Part shown: positions 24,009 through 38,788 of the stretch, piece by piece
Numbering within the stretch: position 1 is the stretch's first letter
Layout: each line of letters opens with the position of its first letter
The notes under the pieces: model-generated
Database searches by the model: none
What the model saw: only the letters and a program-made list of their open reading frames with translations
Told to the model about the DNA's origin: nothing
Assembly: GCA_946482335.1 (NCBI GenBank)
Contig: CAMLRG010000023.1
Location: forward strand, 1 to 41,495
Direction: 5' to 3'
DNA from: an uncultured Duganella sp.
Lineage (GTDB): Bacteria; Pseudomonadota; Gammaproteobacteria; Burkholderiales; Burkholderiaceae
DNA: 41,495 nucleotides
Translations under genes and position numbers: made by a program

Positions 24009-24642
24009 CCTGCCTCCAGGCGGCGACGAAGGCATTGGCGCGTTCGGCCACGGCTGCGGCGTCCAGGCCGGGCTGGTACAGTGCCGAACCGAGACCGAAA
24101 CCGGTGGCGCCGGCGGCGCGCCAGGTGGCCATGCTGCCAGGCGTGACGCCGCCGACCGGCAGCAGCGGCAAGGCTGGCGGCAGTACCGCGCGCATCGCCT
24201 TCATCACGGTGGGCGTGACCAGTTCGGCCGGGAACAGCTTGAGCGCGTCGGCGCCGGCATGGACGGCGGCGAAAGCTTCGGTCGGCGTGGCCGAACCCGG
24301 CACGCAGGACATGCCGGCTTCCTTGGCGGCGCGGATCACGGCGGTGTCCGAGTGCGGCATGACGATCAGGGTGCCGCCGGCATTGCGCACGTCCTGCACG
24401 GCGGCGGTGCTCAACACCGTGCCGGCGCCGACTACGGCATCGGCCGGCAGGCTGCGCGCCAGGCGCGCGATCGAGTCGAGCGGCTGCGGCGAATTCATGG
24501 GCACTTCAATCAGGCGGAAACCGGCTTCGTACAAGGCGGCGCCGATGCCTTCGGCTTCTTCGGGGCGGATGCCGCGCAGGATGGCTACCAGGGGCAGGGC
24601 GGCAAAAGCGTCCTTGAAGCGGGATGCGGGCGTTGCGGTCAT
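23986..24642 (-). CDS. dgoA: 2-dehydro-3-deoxy-6-phosphogalactonate aldolase
   Basis: A 218-residue KDPG/KDPGal-type class I aldolase that splits 2-dehydro-3-deoxy-6-phosphogalactonate into pyruvate and D-glyceraldehyde 3-phosphate. Family motifs: PLVAILRGI (17-25), FRLIEVPMNSP with catalytic Glu46, VVGAGTVL, CVPGSATPTEAF, DALKLFPAE with Schiff-base Lys135, and PVGGVTPGSM for phosphate binding. The EVPMNSP form (not EVTLRT) points to the galactonate rather than the gluconate enzyme, and the sequence follows E. coli DgoA closely. It begins right after dgoK, with one base between the dgoK stop and this start. Confidence 0.93.
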   Translation of the reverse strand: MTATPASRFKDAFAALPLVAILRGIRPEEAEGIGAALYEAGFRLIEVPMNSPQPLDSIARLARSLPADAVVGAGTVLSTAAVQDVRNAGGTLIVMPHSDTAVIRAAKEAGMSCVPGSATPTEAFAAVHAGADALKLFPAELVTPTVMKAMRAVLPPALPLLPVGGVTPGSMATWRAAGATGFGLGSALYQPGLDAAAVAERANAFVAAWRQDGTARPA

Positions 24643-24643
24643 T

Positions 24644-25591
24644 TCAATCCTTGATCATGCCGGCGGCGCGCGCCAGGTGGTACAGGCCGGCCGGTGCAGT
24701 GTTATCGAGCAGCAGCGGCGGCGCCGTGCGGAAGCGTTGCAGGGCCAGCGCGTAGCGCTGGCACAGGACGGCGCTGCCCACCAGGGCCAGCGGCGCCTGC
24801 GCCAGGCCGGCGGCATCGCGCCAGGCCAGGCCGGCGCGCAGTTCGTGGCCGACCAGCAGTCCGGAAAGGTAATCGGCCAGGTCGCTGGCCGGCGCGCGGC
24901 CGGTGACGCCCAGGCTGCGCGCGGCAAACATCTGGTGGCTCATGCCGAGGTGGCCGTAATCGCGCGCGGCGTCGACGCCGGCAACAAAGGCATGTTCGGC
25001 GAATTCGCCGTGGTCGTCCATCAGGCGCCCCAGTACGGAATGGCTGCGCAGCACGGCGAACAGTTCGCCGGTCATGTGGGTGGCAAAGCGCGTCAGGCGG
25101 CTGTCATTGACCTGCGCCCACTTGGAGTGGGTGCCGGGCATGACGATGCAGGAGGCATCGCGCAGGGCGGGCTGCAATTGCAGGGCGCCCACCACCTGGG
25201 TTTCCTCACCGCGCATCAAGTCCGGCGGCAGTGCGCCGTCGTCGTACAGCACTCCCGGCACGATGGCGATTTCGGCGCCGGGGCTGGGCAGCATGCCGGC
25301 GGCCAGTGCGGCGGCATTGGCCGGGCAGGCGGCGTACGGCACGTCGCGCCAGCCATGCTGGCTGCCGACCATGCCGCAGGCCAGCACCGGCAGGCGCGGA
25401 TGGGCGGCCAGCCAGTCGCCGGCAATGCCGTGCAGGGTTTCGGCGAAGGCGGGCACGCCGGACAAGGTGGAGGCGCCTTTGCCGTTGCTGCGCTCTGCCA
25501 GCAGCTTGCCCCCGGGGCCCAGCAGGAAGGCGCGCAGGCTGCTGCTGCCCCAGTCCAGGGCCAGCAGGGTGGCAGTGGCCGTGCTTACCAT
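24644..25591 (-). CDS. dgoK: 2-dehydro-3-deoxygalactonokinase
   Basis: A 315-residue sugar kinase of the DgoK family that phosphorylates 2-dehydro-3-deoxygalactonate at O-6 with ATP. The N-terminal phosphate-binding segment [20 protein letters not shown] (8-27) and [11 protein letters not shown] (about 155-165) are typical; DgoK belongs to the ASKHA fold group. The length is a little longer than E. coli DgoK (292). The start codon overlaps the dgoD stop by 7 bases (ATGGTAA), and its stop is followed after one base by the dgoA start, so the three genes are tightly coupled. Confidence 0.92.
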   Translation of the reverse strand: MVSTATATLLALDWGSSSLRAFLLGPGGKLLAERSNGKGASTLSGVPAFAETLHGIAGDWLAAHPRLPVLACGMVGSQHGWRDVPYAACPANAAALAAGMLPSPGAEIAIVPGVLYDDGALPPDLMRGEETQVVGALQLQPALRDASCIVMPGTHSKWAQVNDSRLTRFATHMTGELFAVLRSHSVLGRLMDDHGEFAEHAFVAGVDAARDYGHLGMSHQMFAARSLGVTGRAPASDLADYLSGLLVGHELRAGLAWRDAAGLAQAPLALVGSAVLCQRYALALQRFRTAPPLLLDNTAPAGLYHLARAAGMIKD

Positions 25592-26733
25592 TCGGCGACG
25601 CTGCCGTCAGGATGGCGCCACAGCGGGTTGCTCCAGTCAGGCGCATTGCGGCTGGCTTCGATCACGCGCTGTTCGTCGACCACCACGCCCAGGCCGGGCT
25701 TGGGCAGCGGCTTGATGTAGCCGTTTTCGATCTTGAAGTCTTCCTTGTTCAAGACGTAGTCGAGGACTTCGCCACCCTTGTTGTAGTGGATGCCCATGCT
25801 CTGTTCCTGCAGCACGGCGTTGTAGGACACGAAGTCGACGTGCAGGCAGGATGCGAGCGCTACCGGGCCAAGCGGGCAATGCGGCGCCAGGGCGATATCG
25901 TAGGCTTCCGCCATGCCGGCAATCTTCAGGCATTCGGTGATGCCGCCGGCGTGCGACAGGTCGGGCTGCACGATGGACAGGCCGCCGGCATGGAAGACGT
26001 TCTTGAATTCGAAGCGCGAGAACATGCGCTCGCCAGCTGCCAGCGGGATCGAGGTCGATTCGGCCAGACGCGGGTAGTACTCGGCCTGTTCCGCCAGCAC
26101 CGGTTCTTCCACGAACAGCGGGCGGTAAGGTTCCAGTTCGCGCAGCAGGACCTTGGCCATCGGCGCGGCGACGCGGCCGTGGAAGTCGATGCCGAATTCG
26201 ATCTGATTGCCGAACGCTTCGCGGATTTCGGCGATGCGCGCCACGGCGGCGTCGACGGCGGCCGAGCTCTCGATGATGCCGAATTCTTCGGTGCCGTTCA
26301 TCTTGAAGGTGTCGAAGCCCGCTTCGCGCAGGGCCGAGATGCCGGCGATGACGTCGGCGGGGCGGTCGCCGCCCACCCAGCTGTAAGTCTTCATGCGGTC
26401 GCGCACCAGGCCGCCGAGCAGCTGGTAGACCGGCACGCCGAGCGCCTTGCCCTTGATGTCCCACAGGGCCTGGTCGATGCCGGCGATGGCGCTCATCAGG
26501 ATGGCGCCGCCGCGGTAAAAGCCGCCGCGGTACATGACCTGCCACAGGTCGTTGATGCGCAGCGGGTCCTGGCCCACCAGGTATTGCGAAAACTCGTGGA
26601 CTGCGGTTTCCACCGTGCGGGCCTTGCCTTCGATGACTGGCTCGCCCCAACCGACTACGCCTTCGTCTGTTTCAATCTTGAGCAGCATCCAGCGGGGCGG
26701 GACGCGGTACGTGGTCAGTTTTGTGATCTTCAT
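25585..26733 (-). CDS. dgoD: D-galactonate dehydratase
   Basis: A 382-residue enolase-superfamily enzyme that turns D-galactonate into 2-dehydro-3-deoxygalactonate. It follows E. coli DgoD almost residue for residue, with the same length. Metal ligands and catalytic residues are visible: Asp183 and His185 in GIDFHGRV, Glu in LFVEEPVL (209), Glu in AAGERMFSR (235) and His in APHCPLGP (285). I chose the ATG at 26733 (MKITKL); an in-frame TTG at 26763 would add 10 residues absent from the family. The ribosome site is weak in an A-rich leader. It is the first gene of dgoD-dgoK-dgoA-lactonase-LysR, with a candidate LysR box 74-88 bases upstream. Confidence 0.96.
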   Translation of the reverse strand: MKITKLTTYRVPPRWMLLKIETDEGVVGWGEPVIEGKARTVETAVHEFSQYLVGQDPLRINDLWQVMYRGGFYRGGAILMSAIAGIDQALWDIKGKALGVPVYQLLGGLVRDRMKTYSWVGGDRPADVIAGISALREAGFDTFKMNGTEEFGIIESSAAVDAAVARIAEIREAFGNQIEFGIDFHGRVAAPMAKVLLRELEPYRPLFVEEPVLAEQAEYYPRLAESTSIPLAAGERMFSRFEFKNVFHAGGLSIVQPDLSHAGGITECLKIAGMAEAYDIALAPHCPLGPVALASCLHVDFVSYNAVLQEQSMGIHYNKGGEVLDYVLNKEDFKIENGYIKPLPKPGLGVVVDEQRVIEASRNAPDWSNPLWRHPDGSVAEW

Positions 26734-26806
26734 TTTTTGTTTGTGGGTGAAGTGTTGGCACAAGTCTATCTTGGCGAGCTAGGCCACAAATATGAGAAAT
26801 TTAGGG

Positions 26807-26821
26807 ATTCCTATATTGAAT
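26807..26821. promoter_or_regulatory. Candidate LysR-type (T-N11-A) operator before dgoD
   Basis: ATTC-CTATATT-GAAT is a perfect 4-bp inverted repeat with a 7-base core, giving the T-N11-A pattern bound by LysR regulators. It is next to a second short repeat TAGG-GATT-CCTA (26802-26813). It lies in the 102-base gap between the end of the GH35 gene and dgoD, at a distance typical for the recognition site of a LysR activator. The GbpR-like protein encoded at the end of the same operon is the obvious candidate to bind it. Confidence 0.45.
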
Positions 26822-26835
26822 GCACATAGCGTCCC

Positions 26836-32453
<5,618 letters not shown>

Positions 32454-32834
32454 TTATTTCGCAACTACTATAACTGTTTGATATACCTTTTCGATGCTCG
32501 CCGCTGCTGCGGCCGGCGGGCCGCGCGCCTGCCGCGGCGGAAGGGAGTCGCCATCGAACTGCGCCGCGATGATGGCGCTCCTGGGACCTGTGAGGTCATT
32601 TGGGGCGGGGGCGGACGGCTTGCCGAAGCCGGGCGCCAGCGCCAGGGCGCCGCAAAGCTGGCATTGGGCGAGGCAGTCCGCCATCCCGTGTTGTTGGTGG
32701 CTGTGATGTTCTGCACAGGCAGCGGGGCAGGTGCGCGGCATGGCGACCGGTGCCGCGGCGGCATAGCCCTGGAGCGCTGCATAGAGCAGCACCAGCAGGA
32801 CGGTGAAGCGGCGTTTCGATCGGTGCGGGAACAT
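32454..32834 (-). CDS. Small secreted Cys/His-rich protein (DUF2946- or CopL-like)
   Basis: A 126-residue protein with a signal peptide (about 1-28) followed by a compact Cys/His-rich segment (CPAACAEHHSHQQHGM, then CLAQCQLCG, about 36-64) that looks like a soft-metal binding region. The C-terminal half is Ala/Pro-rich and ends hydrophobic. It resembles small DUF2946- or CopL-type proteins found beside copper-handling genes, but I cannot assign it firmly. It is the third gene of a minus-strand set (Asp-box protein, thioredoxin-like protein, this protein), 52 bases after the second. It is followed after 84 bases by the GH2 gene. Confidence 0.6.
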   Translation of the reverse strand: MFPHRSKRRFTVLLVLLYAALQGYAAAAPVAMPRTCPAACAEHHSHQQHGMADCLAQCQLCGALALAPGFGKPSAPAPNDLTGPRSAIIAAQFDGDSLPPRQARGPPAAAAASIEKVYQTVIVVAK

Positions 32835-32886
32835 GCACCCATCCTAGCGATGGGGCGGCACCCTTTCCATGAACCGGTTCAAGGAT

Positions 32887-33474
32887 TCAGCGCATTTTCG
32901 CGATCACCGAGGGCGTGATGACGCCGGAATAGGCGACGCGCCGGCCCTGGGCGTCGTACCAGTAGCTGCGCGGTTTTTCGCCGCGCCAGCGCGGGTCGAT
33001 GGCGTAGCGCAGGCGTTCCGGCGCATGGCTGCCGAAACTCCAGGCATCGGCCAGCAGGCCGATGCCGGACAAGCGGTTTTTCACCAGCGCCGCCAGCGCG
33101 GCGTCGGACAGCGGGTCGGTGGTGATGGTGACGATGTCGAAGGAGGCGTCGCTGGCGCGGGCTTTCGACAGGACGTCCAGGCTGTGCTGGCAAAATTCGC
33201 AATCCATGGACCAGACCAGGACCACGAAAGGCTTGCCTTTGCGGCTGGCGGCGATCTGCTCGACGCTTTGCGGCTCGAACGCGTTCAGGCTGGGGGCGAC
33301 GCCTGCGGCCGCGCCGGCCCGGGCCGGCGGCGACGCGGCCAGGCAGGCCAGTACGGCCGCCGTCGCGGCGGCGGCGGACATGGCGCGCCAGGCAGCATTG
33401 CGGCGGCCTGGCGCAGCGGCCGTCCGGGCAGCGCGGGCGGCGTGGCCGGCGGGGGAGGGGCGGGTCGATTCCAT
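32887..33474 (-). CDS. Thioredoxin-like exported protein (CEFC motif)
   Basis: A 195-residue protein with a long Ala/Arg-rich N terminus containing a hydrophobic segment (about 33-48), so exported or membrane-anchored. The thioredoxin-fold part follows: KPFVVLVWSMDCEFCQHSLDVL with Cys92 and Cys95, then FDIVTITTDP, and a cis-Pro-type region near the end (AYSGVITPSVI). It could reduce disulfides or hand over copper, as TlpA and SCO-like proteins do. The ATG at 33474 follows the stop of the Asp-box gene by two bases (TGACCATG), so the genes are coupled; a TTG two codons earlier is less likely. Confidence 0.75.
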   Translation of the reverse strand: MESTRPSPAGHAARAARTAAAPGRRNAAWRAMSAAAATAAVLACLAASPPARAGAAAGVAPSLNAFEPQSVEQIAASRKGKPFVVLVWSMDCEFCQHSLDVLSKARASDASFDIVTITTDPLSDAALAALVKNRLSGIGLLADAWSFGSHAPERLRYAIDPRWRGEKPRSYWYDAQGRRVAYSGVITPSVIAKMR

Positions 33475-33476
33475 GG

Positions 33477-34574
33477 TCAATCCTCGATTTTGCGGACGAT
33501 GATGCCGTCATCGGCGGTGCGCCACAGCAGGAAGATGTCGGCGCCGCGCCGCAGCAGGTGGGGGTGGTCGGAGGCGCCCTGGGTGGTGGCGAGCGTGGAG
33601 CGGCGCCAGCTTGCGCCGCCGTCCGGTGACGACTGCGCATGGATGACGGTGGCGGTGCCGTCGAATTCCTTCCAGGCGACGGCGACGCGCTGGCCGGCTG
33701 CGGCGACTTCCGCGTGCTCCGCCTGGGGGCCGCCAAGGCGCATCAGCTGCCCATTGCTTGAATAGAAGACGCCACCGTCGTCGCCGGCGGCACTGAACCA
33801 GGCCTGGTGGCGCCGGCCCTTGCCATCGAAAGCCAGCGACGGGCCATGGTGAGGGCAGGCGTCGATTTTCCAGCCATCCTCGGTCGCGCGCTGCGGCGGG
33901 GCGGGGCGGCCGCCGGCCGGCAGCCAGGACAGGGCATGGTCGCGGATATTCGGTTCGAAGATCTGGCGCCACATGGCGGCCACCTGGCCGTCCGGGGCGA
34001 CGGCGGTGGCGATGCGGCAGCATTCGCAGCTGTGGTCGGCCAGTTTGACGTCGTCGCTGAAACTGGCCCCGTCGTCGGTCGATACGGCGTAATACACGGC
34101 CAGGCCCCGGTAAGGCAGCCCGGCGGACTGCGCGCCATCCTTGTCGCGCTGGTCCAGCCAGGCCAGGAAGATGCGGCCCTGCGGGTCGACCTGGATATCG
34201 TCGAAGCGGTGCCCGATCGGGGCGCGGTCGCGCTGCACGGTGTATGGCGCCGAAAACGTCTGCCCGCCGTCGAGGGAGCGCAGGAAACGGATATTGCCGG
34301 TGTGGTGTTTGCCCAACGACTGCGTGTAACTCAGGTAGAGCTGCCCCTGCGGGCCGAAAGTGACTTTTGGTCGCGCTTCGCCGTTGGCTTCGACGGTTTC
34401 GGATGCCGGCAGCACCTGGCGCGGCGCCGACCAGCTGCGGCCTTCGTCGGCGCTGGACTGCAGAACGATGCCGTTGCCGCCGCTGGTGGCGAGCCACAGG
34501 CGGCCCTGCTGGTCGAACGCGCCCGAGGTGCCGAGCGCGGAGGCGGCAAGGACCGCGAGGAATGGTAGGTTCAT
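33477..34574 (-). CDS. Sialidase-like Asp-box beta-propeller protein with CECC motif
   Basis: A 365-residue protein with a weak signal peptide (about 1-18) and at least four Asp boxes of the S-x-D-x-G-x-S/T-W/F type (about 41-48, 100-107, 165-172 and one near residue 315). It has the fold of bacterial sialidases, but the sialidase Arg triad and the FRIP motif are not evident, so enzyme activity is doubtful. A Cys-Glu-Cys-Cys cluster (183-186, HSCECCRIATAVA) and ACPHHGPS (239-246) could bind a metal. First gene of the three-gene cassette; divergent from TonB receptor 2 across about 200 bases. I chose the ATG at 34574; an earlier start at 34619 lies ahead of the signal. Confidence 0.75.
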   Translation of the reverse strand: MNLPFLAVLAASALGTSGAFDQQGRLWLATSGGNGIVLQSSADEGRSWSAPRQVLPASETVEANGEARPKVTFGPQGQLYLSYTQSLGKHHTGNIRFLRSLDGGQTFSAPYTVQRDRAPIGHRFDDIQVDPQGRIFLAWLDQRDKDGAQSAGLPYRGLAVYYAVSTDDGASFSDDVKLADHSCECCRIATAVAPDGQVAAMWRQIFEPNIRDHALSWLPAGGRPAPPQRATEDGWKIDACPHHGPSLAFDGKGRRHQAWFSAAGDDGGVFYSSNGQLMRLGGPQAEHAEVAAAGQRVAVAWKEFDGTATVIHAQSSPDGGASWRRSTLATTQGASDHPHLLRRGADIFLLWRTADDGIIVRKIED

Positions 34575-34667
34575 TGCAGGACGTGGCGGGTTGGCTGACT
34601 GCCGGTTATCATCGCGCACCTTCCATCCCCCTTGCCATGACCCAGATCAATCGGAGCGATATATCAG

Positions 34668-34681
34668 TTTCGATATCAAAA
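34668..34681. promoter_or_regulatory. Near-palindrome TTTCGATATCAAAA before TonB receptor 2
   Basis: A 14-bp inverted repeat with one mismatch in the AT-rich divergent region between the Asp-box gene and TonB receptor 2. TTTCGATAT also occurs in the short gap before the IlvD/Edd gene (40728-40736). It is a candidate site for a regulator of the arabinose-side genes; the regulator is not in the window. Confidence 0.35.
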
Positions 34682-34772
34682 TCCGAAAAAAATTGATTAG
34701 TTTGTTCTCAATGATTTGCCTAACATTAGTTCCGGAAAGCAGTAACTTACAATAACTACAGTCAGGAGACCT

Positions 34773-37427
34773 ATGAAGCGCCAAGCATCCGTGCCTGGGC
34801 CGGCCGCGCATCGCCGCCCGCTCGCACTCAAAGTATCCGTCGCAGCCCTGGCCGGCATCGGCCTGTTCAGCGCGCTGCCAGCCATCGCGCAGCAAGCCGC
34901 CGAAGGCGAAGTGGCCGTGGTCCAGGTGAGCGGCGTGCGCGCCGCAGCCCAAAGCTCGCTCGATATCAAGCAGAAGGCCGACAATGTGGTCGACTCCATC
35001 GTCGCGGACGATATCGGCAAGTTCCCGGACACCAACGTGGCCCAGACCATTGCCCGCATCCCCGGCATCCAGGTGCGCCGCGACGCCGGCGAAGCGAATT
35101 CCGTCCTGATCCGCGGCCTGCCGGGCATCGCCACCATGCTCAACGGCCGCGAAATGTTCACCACCACCGGCCGCTACATCCAGCTGGCCGACATCCCGTC
35201 CACCATGCTGCAGCGCGTGGACGTGTACAAATCCCAGAGCCCCGAACTGGTCGAAGGCGGTATCGCCGGCGTGATCGACGTGCGCACCAACCGCCCATTC
35301 GACTTCAAGGGCTTCACGCTGAGCGCCAACGGCGGCGTGAAACACCAGGACAAGGCACACAAGACCGACCCTGAAGCCAACGGCCTGATCTCCAACCGCT
35401 GGAAGACCCAGTACGGCGAATTCGGCGCGCTGTTCGGCGTTTCGTACGTGCGCAACAACTTCCATGAAGAGCGCACCTTCAACACCTTCCCGATCGACAA
35501 GGGCTGGCTGCTGCCGAACCTGACCGGTCCCGACCTGGTCGGCCTGCAAGGCGTGTACGGCGAGCGCAAGCGCACCGCCGAGAACTTCGCCCTGCAATGG
35601 CGTCCGAACAAGGATACCGAGATCTACGCCGAAGGCATCTACTCCCACTACAAGAACCAGGACGAAACCGACTTCTTCGTCGGCCTGCCATGGTGGGCGC
35701 CGGGCGAAGGCATCAAGGGCACCAAGATCCCGGGCACCGACCAGCTCGACGAGCTGACGTCGCACAATGCCAACACCATCCTGTCGACCCAGGCCCGCGC
35801 TTCGGAAAACCGCACCTGGCAGACCGCCGTCGGCGCCAAGTGGCGCGCTTCGCCAGGCCTGCGCCTGAGCACCGAACTGGCGCGCACCAAGTCGAAGTAC
35901 GACTGGCGCAACCCGATCCTGGACGCCATGGTCACCGTGCCCGACGTGTTCGTGAAGACCAACGTCAACGGCGGTTCCTTCATGCGCTACGGCGGCATGG
36001 ACATGACCGACCCGAAGAACATCTACCTGTTCCAGCTGTTCGACCGCTACGGCAACGACAAGGGCGCCTCGACCGACTGGCGCGCCGATGCCAGCTACAC
36101 GCCGGATGGCGACGGCCTGTTCCAGGAATTCAGCGCCGGTGTGCGTTTCAACAAGCGCAGCGCGGAATCGATCAAGTCCGTCGAGGGCAGCATGGGGGCG
36201 CCGGACGCGTTCAACCCGGCCACCCGCGTTTCGGTGGCAACCATGCCGGGCATGACCTGCACCAACCGTGAGCTGTCGGAAGACTACGGCACCGCCTTCT
36301 GGTACACCCCATGCGCCAGCTTCCTGCTGAATAACACCGCCGATGTGCGCAAGGCCGTGACCGGCTCCGGCAACGCCAAGGCCATCGACCAGGGCTCCTT
36401 CTTCTCGGACGACGAAAAGAACTACGCGATCTACGGTAAATCCCGCATCGGCTTCGATGTCGGCGCGGTGCCGGTGGAAGGCGTGCTGGGCGTGCGCGTG
36501 ACCAAGACCGATGCCGACCTGCTGGGCTATAGCCTGGTCAACGGCCAGTTCGTCGCCACGCCGAAGAGCAGCTCCGCCACCGATGTGCTGCCGAGCGCGC
36601 ACTTCAAGGCCAACTTCCGCAAGGACCTGATCGGCCGCATCGCCTACGCGAAAACGCTGACCCGTCCGGACTTTGCGCAATTGAACCCGGGCACCGCCTA
36701 TGTGAACTCGAACGGCACCACGGTGCAGGCGTCGGCATCCGGCGGCAACCCTGACCTGCAGCCATTCACCGGCCAGAACCTGGACGCCGCGCTGGAGTGG
36801 TACTTCGCCCCGGCAGCGATGGTGAGCGGCACGGTATTCCGCCACAACTTCGACGGCTACATCATGAACAAGGTCGTGCCCGAGGTGTACCAGGGCGTGA
36901 CTTACCAGACCAGCCGTCCTTTCAATACCGACAAGGGCCACCTGCAGGGCGTCGAACTGTCTTACCAGCAGTTCTACGACAAGCTGCCGGGCTGGCTGGG
37001 CGGTTTCGGCCTGCAGGCGAACTACACCTATATGGAAGGCGGCGTGACGTCGTCGGTCAACCCTGACTTGTCCGGCAAGCCGTTCGCGGGCCTGTCGAAG
37101 AACTCTTACAATATCGTGCTGTTGTACGAGAAGTACGGTTTGTCCGGCCGCCTGGCCTATAACTGGCGTTCGAAGTTCACCCAGGTGTATAACGACCGTC
37201 CGGGCAATGCAGGTTCCGCTCCGGCACGCGACCTGATCGCCGCGCCAATGAGCAGCCTGGATGGTTCGCTGAGCTACAAGTTCACCCCGAACCTGTCGCT
37301 GACGCTGACCGGCACCAACCTGCTGAACTTCAAGTATGTCGACTATTGGACCGACAAGGACGTCTACCCGCGCGACCTGCGCCGCTACGACCGCACTGTC
37401 GGCCTGATGCTGAACTGGAAGAACTGA
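34773..37427 (+). CDS. TonB-dependent receptor 2 (carbohydrate type)
   Basis: An 884-residue outer-membrane receptor with signal peptide (about 1-39, basic start, ending AIAQQ), plug domain (about 50-180: VVQVSGVRAAAQSSLDIKQKADNVVDSIVADDIGKFPDTNVAQTIARIPGIQVRR, seen as the standard TonB-Xanth-Caul pattern; VLIRGLPGIATMLNGREMF) and barrel ending RRYDRTVGLMLNWKN. It lacks an N-terminal signalling domain. AGGAG sits 5 bases before the ATG. It heads a plus-strand set with a GPH symporter (6 bases later), GH43 and aldose 1-epimerase, so its ligand is probably an arabinose- or pentose-containing oligosaccharide (inference). Confidence 0.92.
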   Translation: MKRQASVPGPAAHRRPLALKVSVAALAGIGLFSALPAIAQQAAEGEVAVVQVSGVRAAAQSSLDIKQKADNVVDSIVADDIGKFPDTNVAQTIARIPGIQVRRDAGEANSVLIRGLPGIATMLNGREMFTTTGRYIQLADIPSTMLQRVDVYKSQSPELVEGGIAGVIDVRTNRPFDFKGFTLSANGGVKHQDKAHKTDPEANGLISNRWKTQYGEFGALFGVSYVRNNFHEERTFNTFPIDKGWLLPNLTGPDLVGLQGVYGERKRTAENFALQWRPNKDTEIYAEGIYSHYKNQDETDFFVGLPWWAPGEGIKGTKIPGTDQLDELTSHNANTILSTQARASENRTWQTAVGAKWRASPGLRLSTELARTKSKYDWRNPILDAMVTVPDVFVKTNVNGGSFMRYGGMDMTDPKNIYLFQLFDRYGNDKGASTDWRADASYTPDGDGLFQEFSAGVRFNKRSAESIKSVEGSMGAPDAFNPATRVSVATMPGMTCTNRELSEDYGTAFWYTPCASFLLNNTADVRKAVTGSGNAKAIDQGSFFSDDEKNYAIYGKSRIGFDVGAVPVEGVLGVRVTKTDADLLGYSLVNGQFVATPKSSSATDVLPSAHFKANFRKDLIGRIAYAKTLTRPDFAQLNPGTAYVNSNGTTVQASASGGNPDLQPFTGQNLDAALEWYFAPAAMVSGTVFRHNFDGYIMNKVVPEVYQGVTYQTSRPFNTDKGHLQGVELSYQQFYDKLPGWLGGFGLQANYTYMEGGVTSSVNPDLSGKPFAGLSKNSYNIVLLYEKYGLSGRLAYNWRSKFTQVYNDRPGNAGSAPARDLIAAPMSSLDGSLSYKFTPNLSLTLTGTNLLNFKYVDYWTDKDVYPRDLRRYDRTVGLMLNWKN

Positions 37428-37433
37428 TCTACC

Positions 37434-38786
37434 ATGCAAAACCAAAAGATGTCGGTGCTCGAAAAGGCGGGCTTCGGAGCAGGGGATGCGGCACTCAATG
37501 TCGTGATTTCCTCGATGATGCTGATCATTACGTACTTCTACACCGACATCTACGGTTTGCGGACGCAAGACCTGGCGCTGTTGTTCGTGCTGGTCAAGGT
37601 AGTGGGCGCGGTGGCTGACCTGGCCATGGGCCAGATCACGGACCGCTTCACCAGCCGCTTCGGCCGCTATCGTCCTTACCTGTTGTGGCTCGCGGTGCCG
37701 TATGGCGTGAGCGTCTTCTTCGTGTTTTCCACGCCGGACTGGGGTTACGACGCCAAGCTGGTGTGGGCTTATTCCACCTACATCATCATGACCCTGATGA
37801 CGGCGGGTGTCGGCATTCCCTATATTTCCCTGCCCAGCGCGCTGACCAGCGATCCGAAGGAAAGCCTGTCGGCCAACGGCTACCGCCTGTTCTTCGCCAA
37901 GATCGGCGCCTTCCTGGTCACCATCGTGGTGCCTTTCCTGTCCGAACGCTGGGGCGAAGGCAGTCCGGCCCACGGCTACCAGATGGCGATGGCGGTGATG
38001 GCCGCCCTGGGCGTGGCCCTGTTCCTGTTCTGCTTCTTCACCACCACCGAGCGCGTGCACCATGTGGTGGTGCGCCAGTCGCTGTGGGGCCAGCTCAAGG
38101 TCCTGCTGAAGAACGACCAGTGGCTGATCCTGTGCGGGGTCTGCGTGACCGGCACCATCGGCTACGTGGTACGCGGGTCGGTGGCGATCTATTACGCCAA
38201 ATACTACCTGGGCCTGAACACCGCGCAGGTGTCGGCCTTCCTGTCCACCGGTGTGGTGGCTGCCATCCTGTCGATGGTGGCATCGACCTGGATCACCAAG
38301 GTTTACTGCAAGGTCAAGCTGTTCCGCTGGACCCAGCTGGTCGTCGCAGCCATCAGCCTGGCCATCTATATGTTCGTCAAGCCAGGCGACGTGGTGCTGG
38401 CCTTCGTGCTGTTCTTCGCGCTGTCCTTCATCGTCGACCTGCATGCGCCGGTGTTCTGGTCCGCCATCGGCGAGACCATCGACTACGGCCAGGTCAAGAC
38501 CGGCAAGCGCGTCTCGGGCTTTGCCTTCGGCGGCATTTCGGTCTGCCAGAAAGCCGGCATGGCGGTTGCCGGCGGCATGGTGGGCGTGCTGCTGACCTAT
38601 TTCCAGTATGTGCCCAACCAGGCGCAATCCGACGTTGCACTGAACGGCATCGCATTGATGCTGTCGGTGATCCCGGGCTTCTTCCACCTGCTCATGGGGC
38701 TGTTGATGTTCGCCTATCGCATCAGTGACGAGTACTACGGCACCGTGAAAGAGAACATGAAGTCCCACGGCTACGTTTCCGCTTGA
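37434..38786 (+). CDS. GPH-family (MelB-like) sugar:cation symporter
   Basis: A 450-residue inner-membrane carrier with about 12 hydrophobic segments. The N-terminal part AGFGAGDAALNVVISSMMLIITYFYTDIYGL and the loop VGAVADLAMGQITDRFTSRFGRYRPYLLW are the signature of glycoside-pentoside-hexuronide:cation symporters (MelB, XylP, LacS); the Asp residues in the DAALN and ADLAMG segments are the usual cation site. It would carry mono- or disaccharides, probably with Na+ or H+, into the cytoplasm. It starts 6 bases after the receptor stop. The next gene, a cytoplasmic GH43, suggests that it carries oligosaccharides that are cut inside the cell. Confidence 0.92.
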   Translation: MQNQKMSVLEKAGFGAGDAALNVVISSMMLIITYFYTDIYGLRTQDLALLFVLVKVVGAVADLAMGQITDRFTSRFGRYRPYLLWLAVPYGVSVFFVFSTPDWGYDAKLVWAYSTYIIMTLMTAGVGIPYISLPSALTSDPKESLSANGYRLFFAKIGAFLVTIVVPFLSERWGEGSPAHGYQMAMAVMAALGVALFLFCFFTTTERVHHVVVRQSLWGQLKVLLKNDQWLILCGVCVTGTIGYVVRGSVAIYYAKYYLGLNTAQVSAFLSTGVVAAILSMVASTWITKVYCKVKLFRWTQLVVAAISLAIYMFVKPGDVVLAFVLFFALSFIVDLHAPVFWSAIGETIDYGQVKTGKRVSGFAFGGISVCQKAGMAVAGGMVGVLLTYFQYVPNQAQSDVALNGIALMLSVIPGFFHLLMGLLMFAYRISDEYYGTVKENMKSHGYVSA

Positions 38787-38788
38787 AT

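Noticed and set aside
33477..34574. A true sialidase for sialic acid release
   Set aside because: Asp boxes are present, but the FRIP motif and the Arg triad are not evident, and the gene sits with thiol/metal-type genes, not with sialic acid catabolism.
34647..38768. A 1373-codon open frame on the minus strand opposite TonB receptor 2 and the symporter
   Set aside because: It spans two well-recognised plus-strand genes, has no family features, is full of His/Arg/Val runs typical of antisense GC-rich frames, and lacks a start signal.
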